NCBI RefSeq assembly: GCF_007752535.1 | Contig: NZ_CP036426.1 | Location: 2,542,001-2,606,000, forward strand | Direction of reading: 5' to 3' | DNA: 64,000 nucleotides | Origin: Tautonia plasticadhaerens | Lineage (GTDB): Bacteria; Planctomycetota; Planctomycetia; Isosphaerales; Isosphaeraceae | Shown here: one piece after another, positions 17,787-28,200 of the stretch | How the letters are laid out: every line of letters starts with the position of its first letter | Numbering within the stretch: position 1 is the first letter of the stretch | Program-made: the position numbers and the translations under genes | Notes under the pieces: model-generated | Databases searched by the model: none | What the model saw: the letters and a program-made list of their open reading frames with translations, nothing else | Told to the model about the DNA's origin: nothing

Positions 17787-19925
17787 TCAGGCCGGGCCGG
17801 TCCGGCTCAGGAACGGCCAGCGGAACAGGACGGTCTCGTGGAAGGCGTTGATCACGTCCCGGAACAGGACGTAGGCCAGCCGGGCCTCGCCGCACTCGAT
17901 CCGGGCCCTCACCTCGGCCCCGGCCCTCAGGCCGCGGTCGGTGTTCTGGCTGCGGGCGACGATCCGGTCCCGGACCTCGTCGCTGAAGCCGACGGTCACC
18001 TTCACGACGTGCTCCCCCTCGATCGTCTCGGCCTTCGAGGCGATCCGGCGGACATGGCCCGGGTAGCGGTGCTCGGGGTCGGTGGCCAGCACGAAGTAGG
18101 CCGTCAGCGTCTCGTCCGGCTCGGCCTCGCCGGCGGCGATCTTCTCCCGGAGCTTCGACTCGGCGGCCAGGATCGGCGCCATGTCGTCGTCGGGGACGTT
18201 GACCTCCAGGATCCACTCCCCGGTGGTCGAGGCCACCGAGACCAGCTCCTGGCCCACCTCGACCGGCCGGCCGAGCAGGTTCTTGCGGACCTCCCAGGTC
18301 ACGACCATGCCGTCGTGGGGCGCGGTCACCTTCAGCTGGTCGAGCTGCTCCTGGATGATCGTGATCTGCTCCTCGGCGCTCTGCCAGCGGATCCGGGCCT
18401 CCTCCTGCTGGCCGGAGAGGGACGTCTTCTCGTCGAGGTCGAAGGTCTTGTTGATCCGGGGGGTCAGCGTGGCCTCCTGGCTCATGTAGTAGGCCTTGTC
18501 GGCCTGGAGCTGCTCGAGCTGCTTCTCCAGCTCCTCGCTCTTGAGCGTCACCAGCAGGTCGCCCTGGCGGACGAGGTCGCCGTGCTCGGCGTGGACCTCG
18601 TACACCCGGGAGGGGAGCGGGGCGTAGGTGTTCCGCCGCTCCTCGGGCAGGATCGAGCCCTTGCCCTCGATCGTCAGCTTCCAGGGGACGAAGGTCATCG
18701 CCAGGACGACCGCGACGAGCACCGCCAGCACCCCGGCGATCTTCGCCAGGGTCCGGCCCCGGAAGAACCGCCAGGGGGAGCTCATCGCCTTGAGCACCGG
18801 GCGGAGGAAGATCCGGTGGTGCTCCTGGGCGTTGTAGAGGGCCGTGGAGGCGTGCCGGGAGACGACCTCGCTGCGGGCGTGCACGTCGGTCACGACCAGC
18901 TCGTCGCCGATCTGCTCGGCCACGATGCAGCCGAAGGGGACCCGCTCGGGGACCTTGCCGTCCTTCGAGGGCTCCTCGGGCCGGTGCAGCAGCGTGATGA
19001 TGACGGCCTTGGAGCCCGACTCGTCCACGTAGATTTCCAGGGCGTCCCGGATGTCCGGCGGGAACCCCTCGGTGTCCCCCGTGTAGACGAGATCCTCGCC
19101 CGACTTGATGACCAGCTTGCAGAGCTTGGTCAGCTCCCGGATCAGGTTCGACTTCTGCTCGACGACCTCCTGGCCGCTGACCGCCTCGATCATCGTCCGG
19201 CCGCTGATCTTCAGGGCGACGCAGAGCCGGTCGCAGCCGATCAGCCGCTTGCCGTCGTTGGCGACGGCGTAGGCGGTCTCCTGGAGATCCAGCGAGCCGT
19301 GGATCGCGTGGGTGAACCCCTCGAGCTGGTTCCAGAGCTTCTGCTGCGACATCATCTGCCGCATCTGGCGGTTCTTCAGGTACTGCGCCGCCAGGTCGCA
19401 GAGGTCGCCGACGAACCGCAGCGTGCTCTTCTGGGTGGCCGCCCGGCGGCTCGGATCCATCAGGATCTCGACCAGGCCGACCACCTGCTTGTCCACCACC
19501 AGCGGGGCGATGATCAGGGCGAACGCCGTGGGGTTGCCGGCGCCCGGGACCCCCTCGATCGTGGCCCCCGGCGGGATGATCTGGGCCTGGGCGGCCTGGA
19601 AGATCGTGCCGAGCAGCACGTCGTGCGGCTGGGTCCGGACCTTGCCGTCGAGCAGGCCGGTGAGCCGAAATTCGAGCTGCGACTGGAGCTTCAACGTGCC
19701 CCGGTTGTCGAGCATCCACAGCGCGCCGCCCGAGGCGGCGACCGCGGCGACGGCCCGGGTCATGAACTCCTGGTAGAATTCCGGGGGCTGGATGTCCGAG
19801 TCGGCCAGGTCGGCGATCTCGGCCACGAGCGTGCGGATCTGGTTCTTCGTCTGCTCGAGCAGGCCGGGATCGATCGGCTGTTGCTGCTGCTGAGGCTCTT
19901 GGGTCTTGGTCGTGTCTTCGGCCAT
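17787..19925 (-). CDS. GAF-domain, membrane-spanning HlyD-type adaptor
   Basis: 712 residues from the ATG at 19923-19925 (MAEDTTKTQEPQQQQQPIDP). An N-terminal cytoplasmic region (about 40-400) looks like GAF domains (SGGALWMLDNRG; LIIAPLVVDKQVVGLVEILM; SKAVIITLLHRPEE). One membrane helix follows near 440 (LAKIAGVLAVLVAVVLAMTF), then a HlyD periplasmic arm with a coiled coil (KSEELEKQLEQLQADKAYYM) and lipoyl segments. The GAF part could let a cytoplasmic signal set the export state; this is inference. It is first gene of the minus-strand run that includes the HlyD, M50 and ABC genes. Confidence 0.8.
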   Translation of the reverse strand: MAEDTTKTQEPQQQQQPIDPGLLEQTKNQIRTLVAEIADLADSDIQPPEFYQEFMTRAVAAVAASGGALWMLDNRGTLKLQSQLEFRLTGLLDGKVRTQPHDVLLGTIFQAAQAQIIPPGATIEGVPGAGNPTAFALIIAPLVVDKQVVGLVEILMDPSRRAATQKSTLRFVGDLCDLAAQYLKNRQMRQMMSQQKLWNQLEGFTHAIHGSLDLQETAYAVANDGKRLIGCDRLCVALKISGRTMIEAVSGQEVVEQKSNLIRELTKLCKLVIKSGEDLVYTGDTEGFPPDIRDALEIYVDESGSKAVIITLLHRPEEPSKDGKVPERVPFGCIVAEQIGDELVVTDVHARSEVVSRHASTALYNAQEHHRIFLRPVLKAMSSPWRFFRGRTLAKIAGVLAVLVAVVLAMTFVPWKLTIEGKGSILPEERRNTYAPLPSRVYEVHAEHGDLVRQGDLLVTLKSEELEKQLEQLQADKAYYMSQEATLTPRINKTFDLDEKTSLSGQQEEARIRWQSAEEQITIIQEQLDQLKVTAPHDGMVVTWEVRKNLLGRPVEVGQELVSVASTTGEWILEVNVPDDDMAPILAAESKLREKIAAGEAEPDETLTAYFVLATDPEHRYPGHVRRIASKAETIEGEHVVKVTVGFSDEVRDRIVARSQNTDRGLRAGAEVRARIECGEARLAYVLFRDVINAFHETVLFRWPFLSRTGPA

Positions 19926-20232
19926 AAGGGCAGCCCCGAGGAGTGAGGAGTTCGCTCGCGAAGTCCGGCCGACCCGCGCGTGCCTGTGGTCCTGTCCGTC
20001 CCGTCCCGTCCCGTCCCCGGTCGTCTCCGGCTTGGGGGGCCGTCGCCCCGGGGCCCCGCGTCGACGCGAGGGACCCCGGCTACCTGCAACGGGACGCCGC
20101 CCCTCCAGCCTTTCCCGAAACTTTTTCGATTCGACGCCCACGCATGGTTCGCCTTGTCCTCTCGGAGGGTCCGGCGGTATGCTCCCGGATCCCCCGATCC
20201 GTCCCCGACCGATCCCCCGGAGCTCGGCACCG
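19926..20232. other. Divergent intergenic region
   Basis: Lies between the minus-strand export module and the plus-strand membrane protein. It contains an AT-richer patch around 20110-20135 (CCCGAAACTTTTTCGATTCG) but no convincing -35/-10 pair or RNA element. Confidence 0.4.
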
Positions 20233-20808
20233 ATGGCATCTGAGGCCGAGGCCGAGCCCCGGCGGACCTTCACCCTGCTCGACGCGATGATCCTCGTCGC
20301 GGCGATCGCCCCCGGCTTCGCGCTCTCCCGGATCATCGTCGATCAGCAGGGCTCGCCCATCGTCGCCGATCACCCGGCCCGGACGGCCTTGAACGCGGCG
20401 ACCTTCGGAATCTCCGTCGCGACGCCGGTGGCCCTCACCCTGACGCCGGCCCTCTTGCTCCTGAGGCTCCGCCGGCCTCGGCCCCCCCGGCGCCGGCTCT
20501 GGCATACGCAGGGGGCGCTGAACATCGCGGCGCTCTCGGCGGTGACCCCGATCACTGGTGTCGCCCTCTGGGCCCTCCTAGCGCTCGGCGTGCCGTTCGC
20601 GTCCGATCCCTTCGATTTCGAGGTCATTGAAACCGTCCTGCTGCTGCTTCCGATGACCCTCGCCCCGACCGCGATCGCCGTCTCGATCTGCGGCCGCTTG
20701 CTCGGGGTGCACGGGCGTCCTCCCGATTGGCTTGATCGGCTCGGCCAACGCTGGGGATGGTTCTGGGTTGCCTTCGCACCGATCGATTTCTGGGCAATCT
20801 TGCAGTAA
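20233..20808 (+). CDS. Multi-pass membrane protein of unknown function
   Basis: 191 residues from the ATG at 20233 (MASEAEAEPRRTFTLLDAMI). About four hydrophobic segments are seen: LLDAMILVAAIAPGFALS, FGISVATPVALTLTPALLLL, ALWALLALGV and VLLLLPMTLAPTAIAVS. There is no recognised motif. It ends 4 bases before the next ATG, so it is probably co-transcribed with the SDR gene, although its TTTLLDAM-type start is shared by many unrelated planctomycete membrane proteins. Confidence 0.6.
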   Translation: MASEAEAEPRRTFTLLDAMILVAAIAPGFALSRIIVDQQGSPIVADHPARTALNAATFGISVATPVALTLTPALLLLRLRRPRPPRRRLWHTQGALNIAALSAVTPITGVALWALLALGVPFASDPFDFEVIETVLLLLPMTLAPTAIAVSICGRLLGVHGRPPDWLDRLGQRWGWFWVAFAPIDFWAILQ

Positions 20809-20812
20809 ACGA

Positions 20813-21910
20813 ATGGATATCCCCGAGAGCACCGGAGTTCGCCCCTGCCTCGTCACCGGCGCCACCGGCCTGCTCGGCAGCCACCTCGCCGAGCGGCTCG
20901 TCGCCCGCGGGGAGCCAGTCCGCGCCCTGGTCCGGCCGTCGAGCGACACGGGGTTCCTGGAATCGCTCGGCGTCGACCTCGTCCGGGGCGACCTGACCGA
21001 CCCGGCTTCCTGCGCCGAGGCGCTCCGGGGCACCCGGGTCGTCTACCACGCGGCGGCAAAAGTCGGAGACTGGGGGACCTGGGCCGAGTTCCAATCGGCC
21101 TGCCTCGACGCGACCGAGTCGCTGGCCCGGGCGGCCGTCGCCGCCGGGGTCGACCGATTCGTGCACATCAGCTCGACCAGCGCGTATGGGCATCCGCCCC
21201 GGACGGGCCGGCCCATCGCCGAGGACCACCCGCTCGGCGTCGGGACCTGGTGGCCCTGGGACTACTACACGATCAGCAAGGTCGAATCCGAACGCATCCT
21301 CTGGCGACTGTCGAGGGACGAGGGCCTGCCGCTGACGATCATCCGGCCGAGCTGGCTCTACGGCGAGCGCGACCGGACGACCACCGCCCGGCTCATCTCC
21401 CGGATGCGGGGGGCCGGCGTCCCGGTCATCGGCCCGGGGGACAACCCGCTCAGCGCCGTCTACGCCGGGAACGTGGCCGACGCGAGCATCCTGGCGGCCG
21501 AGGACCCGGGTTCGGTCGGCGAGGCCTACAACGTCACCGACCAGGGCCCGATGACCCAGCGGGAGTTCCTGGGGATGTTCGCCGAGGCGGCGGGGGTCGG
21601 CCGGCCGAGGTGGTACCGCAGGCTGCCGTACTCCTATCCGGTGGTCTTCGGCGGGGCGCTGGCGATCGAGGCGTATGCCCGGGCGATGCGGTGGCCGAAG
21701 GCGCCGATCATCACCCGGTACGCCGCCTGGCTGATGGCCCGACGGATCCGGTACAGCACCGAGAAGGCCCGGACCAGGCTCGGCTGGTCGCCGGCGCTGG
21801 GGAACGCGGAGAGCATCGGGCGGACCGTCCGATGGTTCCTCGACCGGGAGGAGGGGAGCGACGGCCATCGCCCCGGGCCGACCGGCCCGGCCGGGCCCGG
21901 CGATCGGTGA
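20813..21910 (+). CDS. NAD(P)-dependent epimerase/dehydratase (extended SDR)
   Basis: 365 residues. The Rossmann start CLVTGATGLLGSHLAERLVA binds the cofactor. The catalytic Ser lies in FVHISSTSAYG and the Tyr/Lys in YYTISK. Family members act on nucleotide sugars, 3-beta-hydroxysteroid-like or dihydroflavonol-like substrates; the sequence does not decide which. The ATG at 20813 follows the membrane protein stop by 4 bases. The C-terminal IRYSTEKARTRLGWSPALG is typical of the 3-beta-HSD branch, and a Gly/Pro-rich tail closes the protein. Confidence 0.85.
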   Translation: MDIPESTGVRPCLVTGATGLLGSHLAERLVARGEPVRALVRPSSDTGFLESLGVDLVRGDLTDPASCAEALRGTRVVYHAAAKVGDWGTWAEFQSACLDATESLARAAVAAGVDRFVHISSTSAYGHPPRTGRPIAEDHPLGVGTWWPWDYYTISKVESERILWRLSRDEGLPLTIIRPSWLYGERDRTTTARLISRMRGAGVPVIGPGDNPLSAVYAGNVADASILAAEDPGSVGEAYNVTDQGPMTQREFLGMFAEAAGVGRPRWYRRLPYSYPVVFGGALAIEAYARAMRWPKAPIITRYAAWLMARRIRYSTEKARTRLGWSPALGNAESIGRTVRWFLDREEGSDGHRPGPTGPAGPGDR

Positions 21911-22096
21911 CGCGCCGGGGATCCCGACGCGTCCGGCCCGCCCGTTGCAGGCCGGGATCCCTGAGGCCCGAGGCGGCCGAGGAGGCATGGCGTCCGGCCC
22001 CGATCGGGCCGTAGAATCGGTCCCATTCACCGCCCGAGACGGGGCACGGCCTCCCGGCAATGGCGGCCGGGGTCGGGGAGAGGGAAGGGGTCAGCG

Positions 22097-22609
22097 ATGG
22101 AGCCGACGAAGCCGGAGGACGACCCTCGATCGACCGAGGGGATCGTCCGGGGGGACCTGGAGCGGGCGATCGCCATCTACATGGAGCTGGCCTACCCGGA
22201 CTCGCCGCCGCCCGAGGCCGTGCTCCGACGCCTGGCCTGGCGGGAGGCCCCGGGGCCGGTGCCGCTGGGAGGGCCGCCGTTCGAGCCCTCGGCCTCGGGG
22301 CCGGGTCAGTCGGCGACCTACTCCCTGCGGCTGGGCAACGCGAGCTACCCGCACATGAAGTTGCAGGTCCAGCCCTGGCCGAGCCCGGCGGGCTTCCTGC
22401 TCTCGGTCAACACCCACGACCAGGTCGCCGCCCCCGACCCCTCCTCCCCCGACGCCGAGGCCTTCCGGGCCCTCCAGGCGGCGAACCAGCAGGTCAAGAC
22501 CGCCATCGAATCCGCCTGGGAGCGAGACGGCCTGCCCACCTTCCTCGCCTACCTGAAGGACTACATCGAGCAGGAGGAGCATCGCTCCCGGAGCGCCGAC
22601 GCCGGCTGA
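22097..22609 (+). CDS. Conserved hypothetical protein
   Basis: 170 residues, soluble, no signal peptide. An N-terminal helix (RGDLERAIAIYMELAYPDSP), a central beta-rich part (ATYSLRLGNASYPHMKLQVQ, PAGFLLSVNTHDQV) and a C-terminal helix ending in YIEQEEHRS. I recognise the pattern as a planctomycete family without known function. A TAGAAT box at 22012-22017 may be its -10, with no clear -35. It converges on the histidine kinase gene. Confidence 0.65.
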   Translation: MEPTKPEDDPRSTEGIVRGDLERAIAIYMELAYPDSPPPEAVLRRLAWREAPGPVPLGGPPFEPSASGPGQSATYSLRLGNASYPHMKLQVQPWPSPAGFLLSVNTHDQVAAPDPSSPDAEAFRALQAANQQVKTAIESAWERDGLPTFLAYLKDYIEQEEHRSRSADAG

Positions 22610-22673
22610 CCGGTCGTACCCCGGGCGAGACGACGGCCCCCTCGCCCTCCCCGGAGGCGGTCGGCGGCCCCGG

Positions 22674-23942
22674 TCAGTCCGACGTGGGGGGCGGATCCGC
22701 CGGGGACGGCCCCGAGTCGACCGGGGGCCGGGGCAGGGGGGAGCGCGGCAGCCGGATGCGGAAGGTGGAGCCCCGGCCGGGCTCGCTGGCGCAGGAGACG
22801 GTGCCGCCGTGCATCCGGACGAAGGTGCGGACCAGGCTCAGGCCCAGGCCGATGCCGCGCTTGCCGAACTGGAAGTCGCCGGAGGAGTGGTGCATGGTGT
22901 CGAAGCCGGTGAAGAACGGCTCGAAGATCAGGTCGCACTCGCCGGGCTCGATGCCGACCCCCTGGTCGGACACCTCGAACGCAACGAATTCGCCGCCGTC
23001 GGGGCGGGCGTCGAACCGGATGGTGCCGCCGTCGGGGGTGAACTTGATGGCGTTGTTCAGCAGGTTCGCCAGCGCGTCGGCCACCTTCTCGCGGTCGATT
23101 TCCGCCGAGCCGAGGCCGGGGTCGACCGACAGCTCGACCCCCTGGCGGCGGGCGTCGAGGTAGGGCCGGGCGTCGTCGACGACGGTCCGGAGCAGGGGCC
23201 CCAGCTCGACCGGCCGGGCCTCCAGGGTGGGCGCGAGGCGGTCGGCGTGCAGCAGCTTGACCATCCGCTCGACCGTCGAGGCGAGCCGGCGGCCGGCGGC
23301 GATGATGCGGTCGATCCAGGCGTTGGAGGGGTCGTCCGGCTGGCCGCCGTGGGTGAGCTTCCAGAGCTCGGCCATGCCCAGGACGATCGTCACCGGGGTA
23401 TTCAGCTCGTGGCTGGCCACCTCGATGAAGTTGGACTTCAGCCGGTTGGCCTCCTCCAGGCGGGCGTTGGCGGTCCTCAGCTCCTCGATCAGCCCCTGCT
23501 TCTCGACGATCAGGTCGTGGTGCTCGACCGCCTGGCGGATCACGGTGCCCAGCTCGTCGGGGTCCCAGGGCTTGGCGACGTACCGGAAGACGTGCCCCTC
23601 GTTGATGGCGTCGATCACCGCCTTGAGGTCGGCGTACCCGGTGATCAGCAGCCGGGTCGCCTCGGGGCGGATGGCCCGGGCCCGGCTGAGGAACTCCACG
23701 CCGGTCATCTCGGGCATCCGCTGGTCGGACATCACGACGCTGACCTCCTGCTCCTCCTGGAGGATCTCCAGCGCCTCGGCCCCCCGGGTGGCGGTGAGCA
23801 CCCGGTAGTCCAGGCGGAAGAGGTCGAAGAGCGAGCGGAGAACCTCCGCCTCGTCGTCGACGACGAGCAGGCCCGGCCGGCGGCGGCCGGGTGCCGGGGA
23901 GGGGCGGCGTTGCGGGGGTGGGTGGGCGGAGGCCTCGGGCAC
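22674..23942 (-). CDS. Response regulator-histidine kinase hybrid
   Basis: 422 residues, GTG start. Receiver domain at 24-140 with phospho-acceptor Asp73 (VVMSDQRMPEMTG) and a KPW motif near 124. A short coiled coil follows (150-170), then HisKA with SHELNTP (His178). The HATPase domain shows ALANLLNNAIKFTPDGG, the G1 box SDQGVGIEPGE and KRGIGLGLSLVRTFV. It has no membrane segment, so input must arrive by phosphorylation of the receiver or partner binding. The start lies 5 bases after the stop of the next gene upstream, another receiver fusion, so the two are translationally close and likely act together. Confidence 0.88.
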   Translation of the reverse strand: MPEASAHPPPQRRPSPAPGRRRPGLLVVDDEAEVLRSLFDLFRLDYRVLTATRGAEALEILQEEQEVSVVMSDQRMPEMTGVEFLSRARAIRPEATRLLITGYADLKAVIDAINEGHVFRYVAKPWDPDELGTVIRQAVEHHDLIVEKQGLIEELRTANARLEEANRLKSNFIEVASHELNTPVTIVLGMAELWKLTHGGQPDDPSNAWIDRIIAAGRRLASTVERMVKLLHADRLAPTLEARPVELGPLLRTVVDDARPYLDARRQGVELSVDPGLGSAEIDREKVADALANLLNNAIKFTPDGGTIRFDARPDGGEFVAFEVSDQGVGIEPGECDLIFEPFFTGFDTMHHSSGDFQFGKRGIGLGLSLVRTFVRMHGGTVSCASEPGRGSTFRIRLPRSPLPRPPVDSGPSPADPPPTSD

Positions 23943-23947
23943 GGCTC

Positions 23948-24814
23948 TCAGGCCTCCTGGCCGTGGCGGTCGGGGACCGAGTCGGCGGGGAATCGCTTGG
24001 TCAGGGTCACCTCGTTGCCCGCGTCATTGTGCGACAGCTCGTCGACCATCCCCCGGGTGATCAGCAGGCCGAATCCCCCCTCCCTCAGGCCCAGCTCCCG
24101 GCGGATCTCCATGTGCCGCAGCGGGTCGTCCCGGGTGGCGGCGTGGGCGAGCATCGAGCGGTCGAAGCCGGATCCCTGGTCCCGGATGATGATCTCCACC
24201 CGGTCCTCGAAGACCCGGTAGGTCACCTCCACGGGCAGCTCGACCCGCATCCGGTTCCCCCACTCCACGGCGTTCTGGCCGATCTCCAGCACCGCCTGCT
24301 GAAGGTGCTGGACCTGCTCGATCGTCAGCGGGGTCGACCGGTACAGGCCGACCAGGAAGTCATTGACCTCGCGGAGGTACTTCGGGGAGCTGTCCATCTC
24401 GATCCGGATCTCGCCGCTGAGCCGCTCGACCCCCAGCGAGTCCCGCCAGGAGCGGGCCAGGTCGATCGCCTGGTACAGGTCGCTCGGGCCGTAGGGCTTG
24501 GTCAGGTAGGCGTTGGCGCCGACCCGGAAGCCCAGCTTCCGGTACTCGTCGCCGTGCAGCGCGGTGACCATGACCACGGGCAAATCGATCGCCCCGGGCA
24601 GGCTCCGCAGGCGTCGGCAGACCTCGAAGCCGTCGATGTCCGGCAGCATCAGGTCCAGCAGGACGAGGTCGGGGCGGCGCTCCGAGGCCAGTTCCACGCC
24701 CGACAGGCCGTCGAAGGCCGTCCGGGGCTCGATCCGCTGCAGGCGGAGGAAGGACGCGGCCATCTCGGCCTGATCCGGGTCGTCCTCGACGATCAGGGCC
24801 GTCTCCATCGCCAT
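23948..24814 (-). CDS. Response regulator with anti-sigma-type ATPase domain
   Basis: 288 residues from the ATG at 24812-24814; a TTG three codons upstream is possible but less likely. Receiver domain at the start (LVLLDLMLPDIDGFEV, Asp54 by this start; TKPYG). A C-terminal HATPase_c_2 domain (VLEIGQNAVEWGNR; IIIRDQGSGFDRSM; EGGFGLLITRGMVDELSH) resembles RsbW/SpoIIAB-like kinases. Such fusions can switch a partner protein by phosphorylation or sequestration. It sits directly upstream of the hybrid histidine kinase, suggesting a two-protein phosphorelay. Confidence 0.85.
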   Translation of the reverse strand: MAMETALIVEDDPDQAEMAASFLRLQRIEPRTAFDGLSGVELASERRPDLVLLDLMLPDIDGFEVCRRLRSLPGAIDLPVVMVTALHGDEYRKLGFRVGANAYLTKPYGPSDLYQAIDLARSWRDSLGVERLSGEIRIEMDSSPKYLREVNDFLVGLYRSTPLTIEQVQHLQQAVLEIGQNAVEWGNRMRVELPVEVTYRVFEDRVEIIIRDQGSGFDRSMLAHAATRDDPLRHMEIRRELGLREGGFGLLITRGMVDELSHNDAGNEVTLTKRFPADSVPDRHGQEA

Positions 24815-25274
24815 CGCCGACAAGACTCCGCGGGAATGCCGGTGCGGTCGGTGCTCGGTCCACGGGGGAGATGACGGGGGGATCCGAGGCCGGCCGCGCC
24901 GATCAGGTCTGGTCTGGCCGGGGCCCGAGCGGCCGAGGCCGGGGCTGCCCGCCCCCGGGCCGGGTCACGATCGGCTCATCGGCGGGCGGCGGGCCGGCGG
25001 CCGATGGCGGCGAGGGGCCCGGGTCGGGGGGACGTCGGTCGGCCGCCGGTCGGCCGAGGGGTCGGGGGGGGAGCGGGCATCGTTGCGGTCCTCGACAATC
25101 CTACGCCCGGCCGGACTCGGGGTCCAGCCGGACGGGGGCGCGGGCGGACGACCCGGGACGGGTCGGCCCCGGGGGCCGGCCCAGCCTCGCAAGCTATCGG
25201 CGCCCGGCCCCGGGATCAAGGGGGCAGGATCGCCGGCCGGCCCCCTCCCCGGCCCGCCGACCGCCGACCGCCGA
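24815..25274. other. Intergenic stretch, nothing recognised
   Basis: About 460 very GC-rich bases between the receiver-ATPase gene and the stop of the large secreted protein. I see no convincing small gene, promoter pair or repeat; the open frames across it look like composition artefacts. Confidence 0.45.
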
Positions 25275-28200
25275 TCAGCGCCGGGTCGGCGCCGCCTCCC
25301 CGCCCCGGGCCTCGGCGGCGGGGGGGGCGAGCAGCTCGACCCGCAGGTCGTCGAACTCGACCTCGCCGGAGGTCGCCGCCAGGCCGAGCGTCACCGTCAG
25401 CTCGGTCGACTCCGGGGCCCGGCGGTAGAGCACCACCCGCCGCCACTCCGGCTCGCCGTAGTACTGGTGGAACTGCATCAGCTCGCCGCCGATCGAGTCC
25501 CGGACGATCACGCCGCCGCCGCTGCCCTCGGCCTGGAAGGTCACGGGCTTCATCAGCACCGAGATCCGGATGAAGTTCCCCCGGGAGACGGGGACCGGCG
25601 GCGACCGGATCGCCACCGTCGGCCGGTCGAAGGCCGGGGGGAGCTGGTCCACGTCCTGCCCCTCGGCCGGGCGGACCCGGAGCCGGAGCAGCCGCTCGCT
25701 GCCCCGGGCGTCCGGCTCGTCCTCCGGCTCGACGTCGATCAGGGGCTCCAGCCCCGGCACCCGGTGGCCGACGCTGGTCCAGCCCTGCTGCACGTACGCC
25801 TCGGGGTCCAGCTCCTCGAACTCGCCCCCCGGCACCAGGTTCTCCCCGAAGGAGTACGACCGCACGGCGCTGGTCCAGAACCATTCGAGCTGCGGCAGCG
25901 TGTTGTAGCACATCAGGGGGGGGGCGGAGATCGGCGAGATCAGCGGCTCCACCCCCGGGTCGTGGTCGAACCGGGTGGCCTCGATCAGGTCCTCCTTGGC
26001 CCGCTCGAAGTGCTGCCGCATGAGGATCTGCAACGGGCGGCAGACGCGACGGGCGTTGGCGAAGGCCTCGCCGGCCTCGCCCCGGGCCAGGCCGGCCCGG
26101 GCGGTCTCGAGCTGCTCCTCGGCGATCCGAAGCAGCGTGGCGCTGCCCTCCACGTCGAAGCCGTCGAGCACCAGTTGGCCGTGCGTCTCCTTGACGGCCC
26201 GGATGGTCAGGTCGGCCTGCTCGACCGCCAGCTCGGCGGCCCGGGGGGCCCAGGAGGCGATGCTTTGCTCCAGGCGCCGGACCATCTCCGTGTCCGGGGT
26301 CAGCAACACCCAGCTCGTCGCCCCGAAGTCGGTCAGCTTGATCTCGACCCCGCCGGGGGCCCGCTTGCGGTCCAGGTGGCGGACGCCGCCGAGGCTGATC
26401 TCCCAGGCCGAGACGTTGGTGTGCCCCGGCACCGTGACCCGGACCTCCTCCTCCGCGAGCTGGCCGGGCACCCACTGGGCCCCCCAGTTCAGGTTGCTGA
26501 TCAGCAGCAGCGTGCCCCGCTTGTCGGGCGTGGGGAAGCCGACGGCCTGGACGTGCCAGATCGGGTCCTCCTCCTCCTCCCGCTTGTCGTCGTAGCGGTT
26601 GTAATTCCGCTCGAGGGGGCGGCCGGTCTCCTCGTCGGGGGGCGGGTAGGTCTTGTACCGGAGGATCGGGCCCAGGCCCCGGGCCAGGATCTCCTGGAAC
26701 AGGTCGATCTCGGCGTTGAGCAGTTGCAGCTCGATCAGCCGGGTCCGGCCGGAGGCCCGGGTCAGCTCGGCGTCCCCGGAGTAGCCGATCCCCCGGAAGC
26801 CGGCCGAGAGGGCCGAGGCCGTGGCCAGCCGGATCTGCTCCGGCAATACCTGGGGACGGCCCCAGGACGGCGGCGGGTCGTCCCCGTAGATCGCCCGCCG
26901 CACCTCCGGGGGCGCCGAGGCGGGGATCCGGGTCCAGTAGAGCGCCTCGGGGTTGGCCAGGCCGGTCAGGTCCCGCCGCACCGACAGGTAGCGGAAGTAG
27001 GTGATCGGGTCCGTGGCCGACCCCCACGGGTTGCCGTGCACCCCGAGCAATTCCAGGCGGCCCGGCCGGCTGGCGTAGAGGGCCAGGTCCCCCTCCACGT
27101 CCCCGGTGGCCAGCGGCGAGACGTCCTCCAGGTCGGCGATGGCCTCGGCCGCCCCCCGGACCCTCCGGAGCGTCTCCCGGCGGGCCTCGGGGTCGTCCCG
27201 GCCCCCGAGTTCCTCGCCGAGGTGCCAGAAGGCGACCGACTCCCGGCGGGGGTACGAGGCGACGGCCGCCCGGATCCGGTCCGAGTCGGCCGCCCCCAGC
27301 AGCGGGTCGCCGAGCATCGGCATCAGCAGCATCCCCGAGTCGGCCGCCCGGCCGACCTCCTCGGCCGACGCGCCCGGGCGGACGGCGTAGACGTCGAACC
27401 CGAAGCGCCGAAGCTCCTGGGGGTCGGCCCCGGGGGCGTCGATGATCGTCGGCAGCCAGGGGAAGTAGGCGCGCTGCGGCTCGTCGAGCAGCTCCAGGCG
27501 GTTCCGGGCGTACCGGACCCGGGCCTGGGCGAAGATCCGGCCGTCCTCGCCGTCGCCGGCCCGGCCGGGGCCCGGGCCGACGGCCTCGGCCCCCCCCGGG
27601 TCAATCCCCTCCCCCCCCCCGTCTGCCAGGTCGACCCCGGTGCCGAGCAGCTCCGAGGGGACCGGCTCGACCCGGAGCGAATCGACCAGGACCTCGGTCT
27701 CGCCGGCCCCGCCGTAGAGGTTCAGCACGAGCCGGTCGAGGTACGCCCCCTCCAGCCGCACCGCCCGGTTCGACTTGATCCGCAGCAGCCGGGCCTGGCG
27801 CTCGACCGCCTCCGGCAGGCCGGCCAGCTCCAGCCGACGCCATCGGCCGTGCTCCTCGTAGATCGACCCCGTCACGTTGATGAAGAACGGCTGGCCGGTC
27901 TCCGGGTCGAGGTCGTTCGGCAACACCACCCGCCCGAGCAACTGCATCCCCGGCCGGTCGGACCGGACGTAGACCGACGACGACAGGTCGGCCGCCAGCG
28001 GCACCCGGGGCAGCGGATAGCTGAAGTAGACCCCGCTGCCCAGCCCGGCCTCGAAACCGAAGCGTTCGCTCCGCTTCCCCTCGAAGGCGCCGTTCTCGGT
28101 CCGCTCCTGGGCCCGGATCTGGACCGGCGCGTCGCTCGTCTCGTACCTCCAGGACGCCCGGTCCCCCTCGAAGCCGTCGAGCAGGACCCCCTGCTCGATC

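Noticed and set aside
16632-19946. Plus-strand open frame of about 1,100 codons
   Set aside because: Antisense shadow of the two HlyD-type genes; no domains, biased composition.
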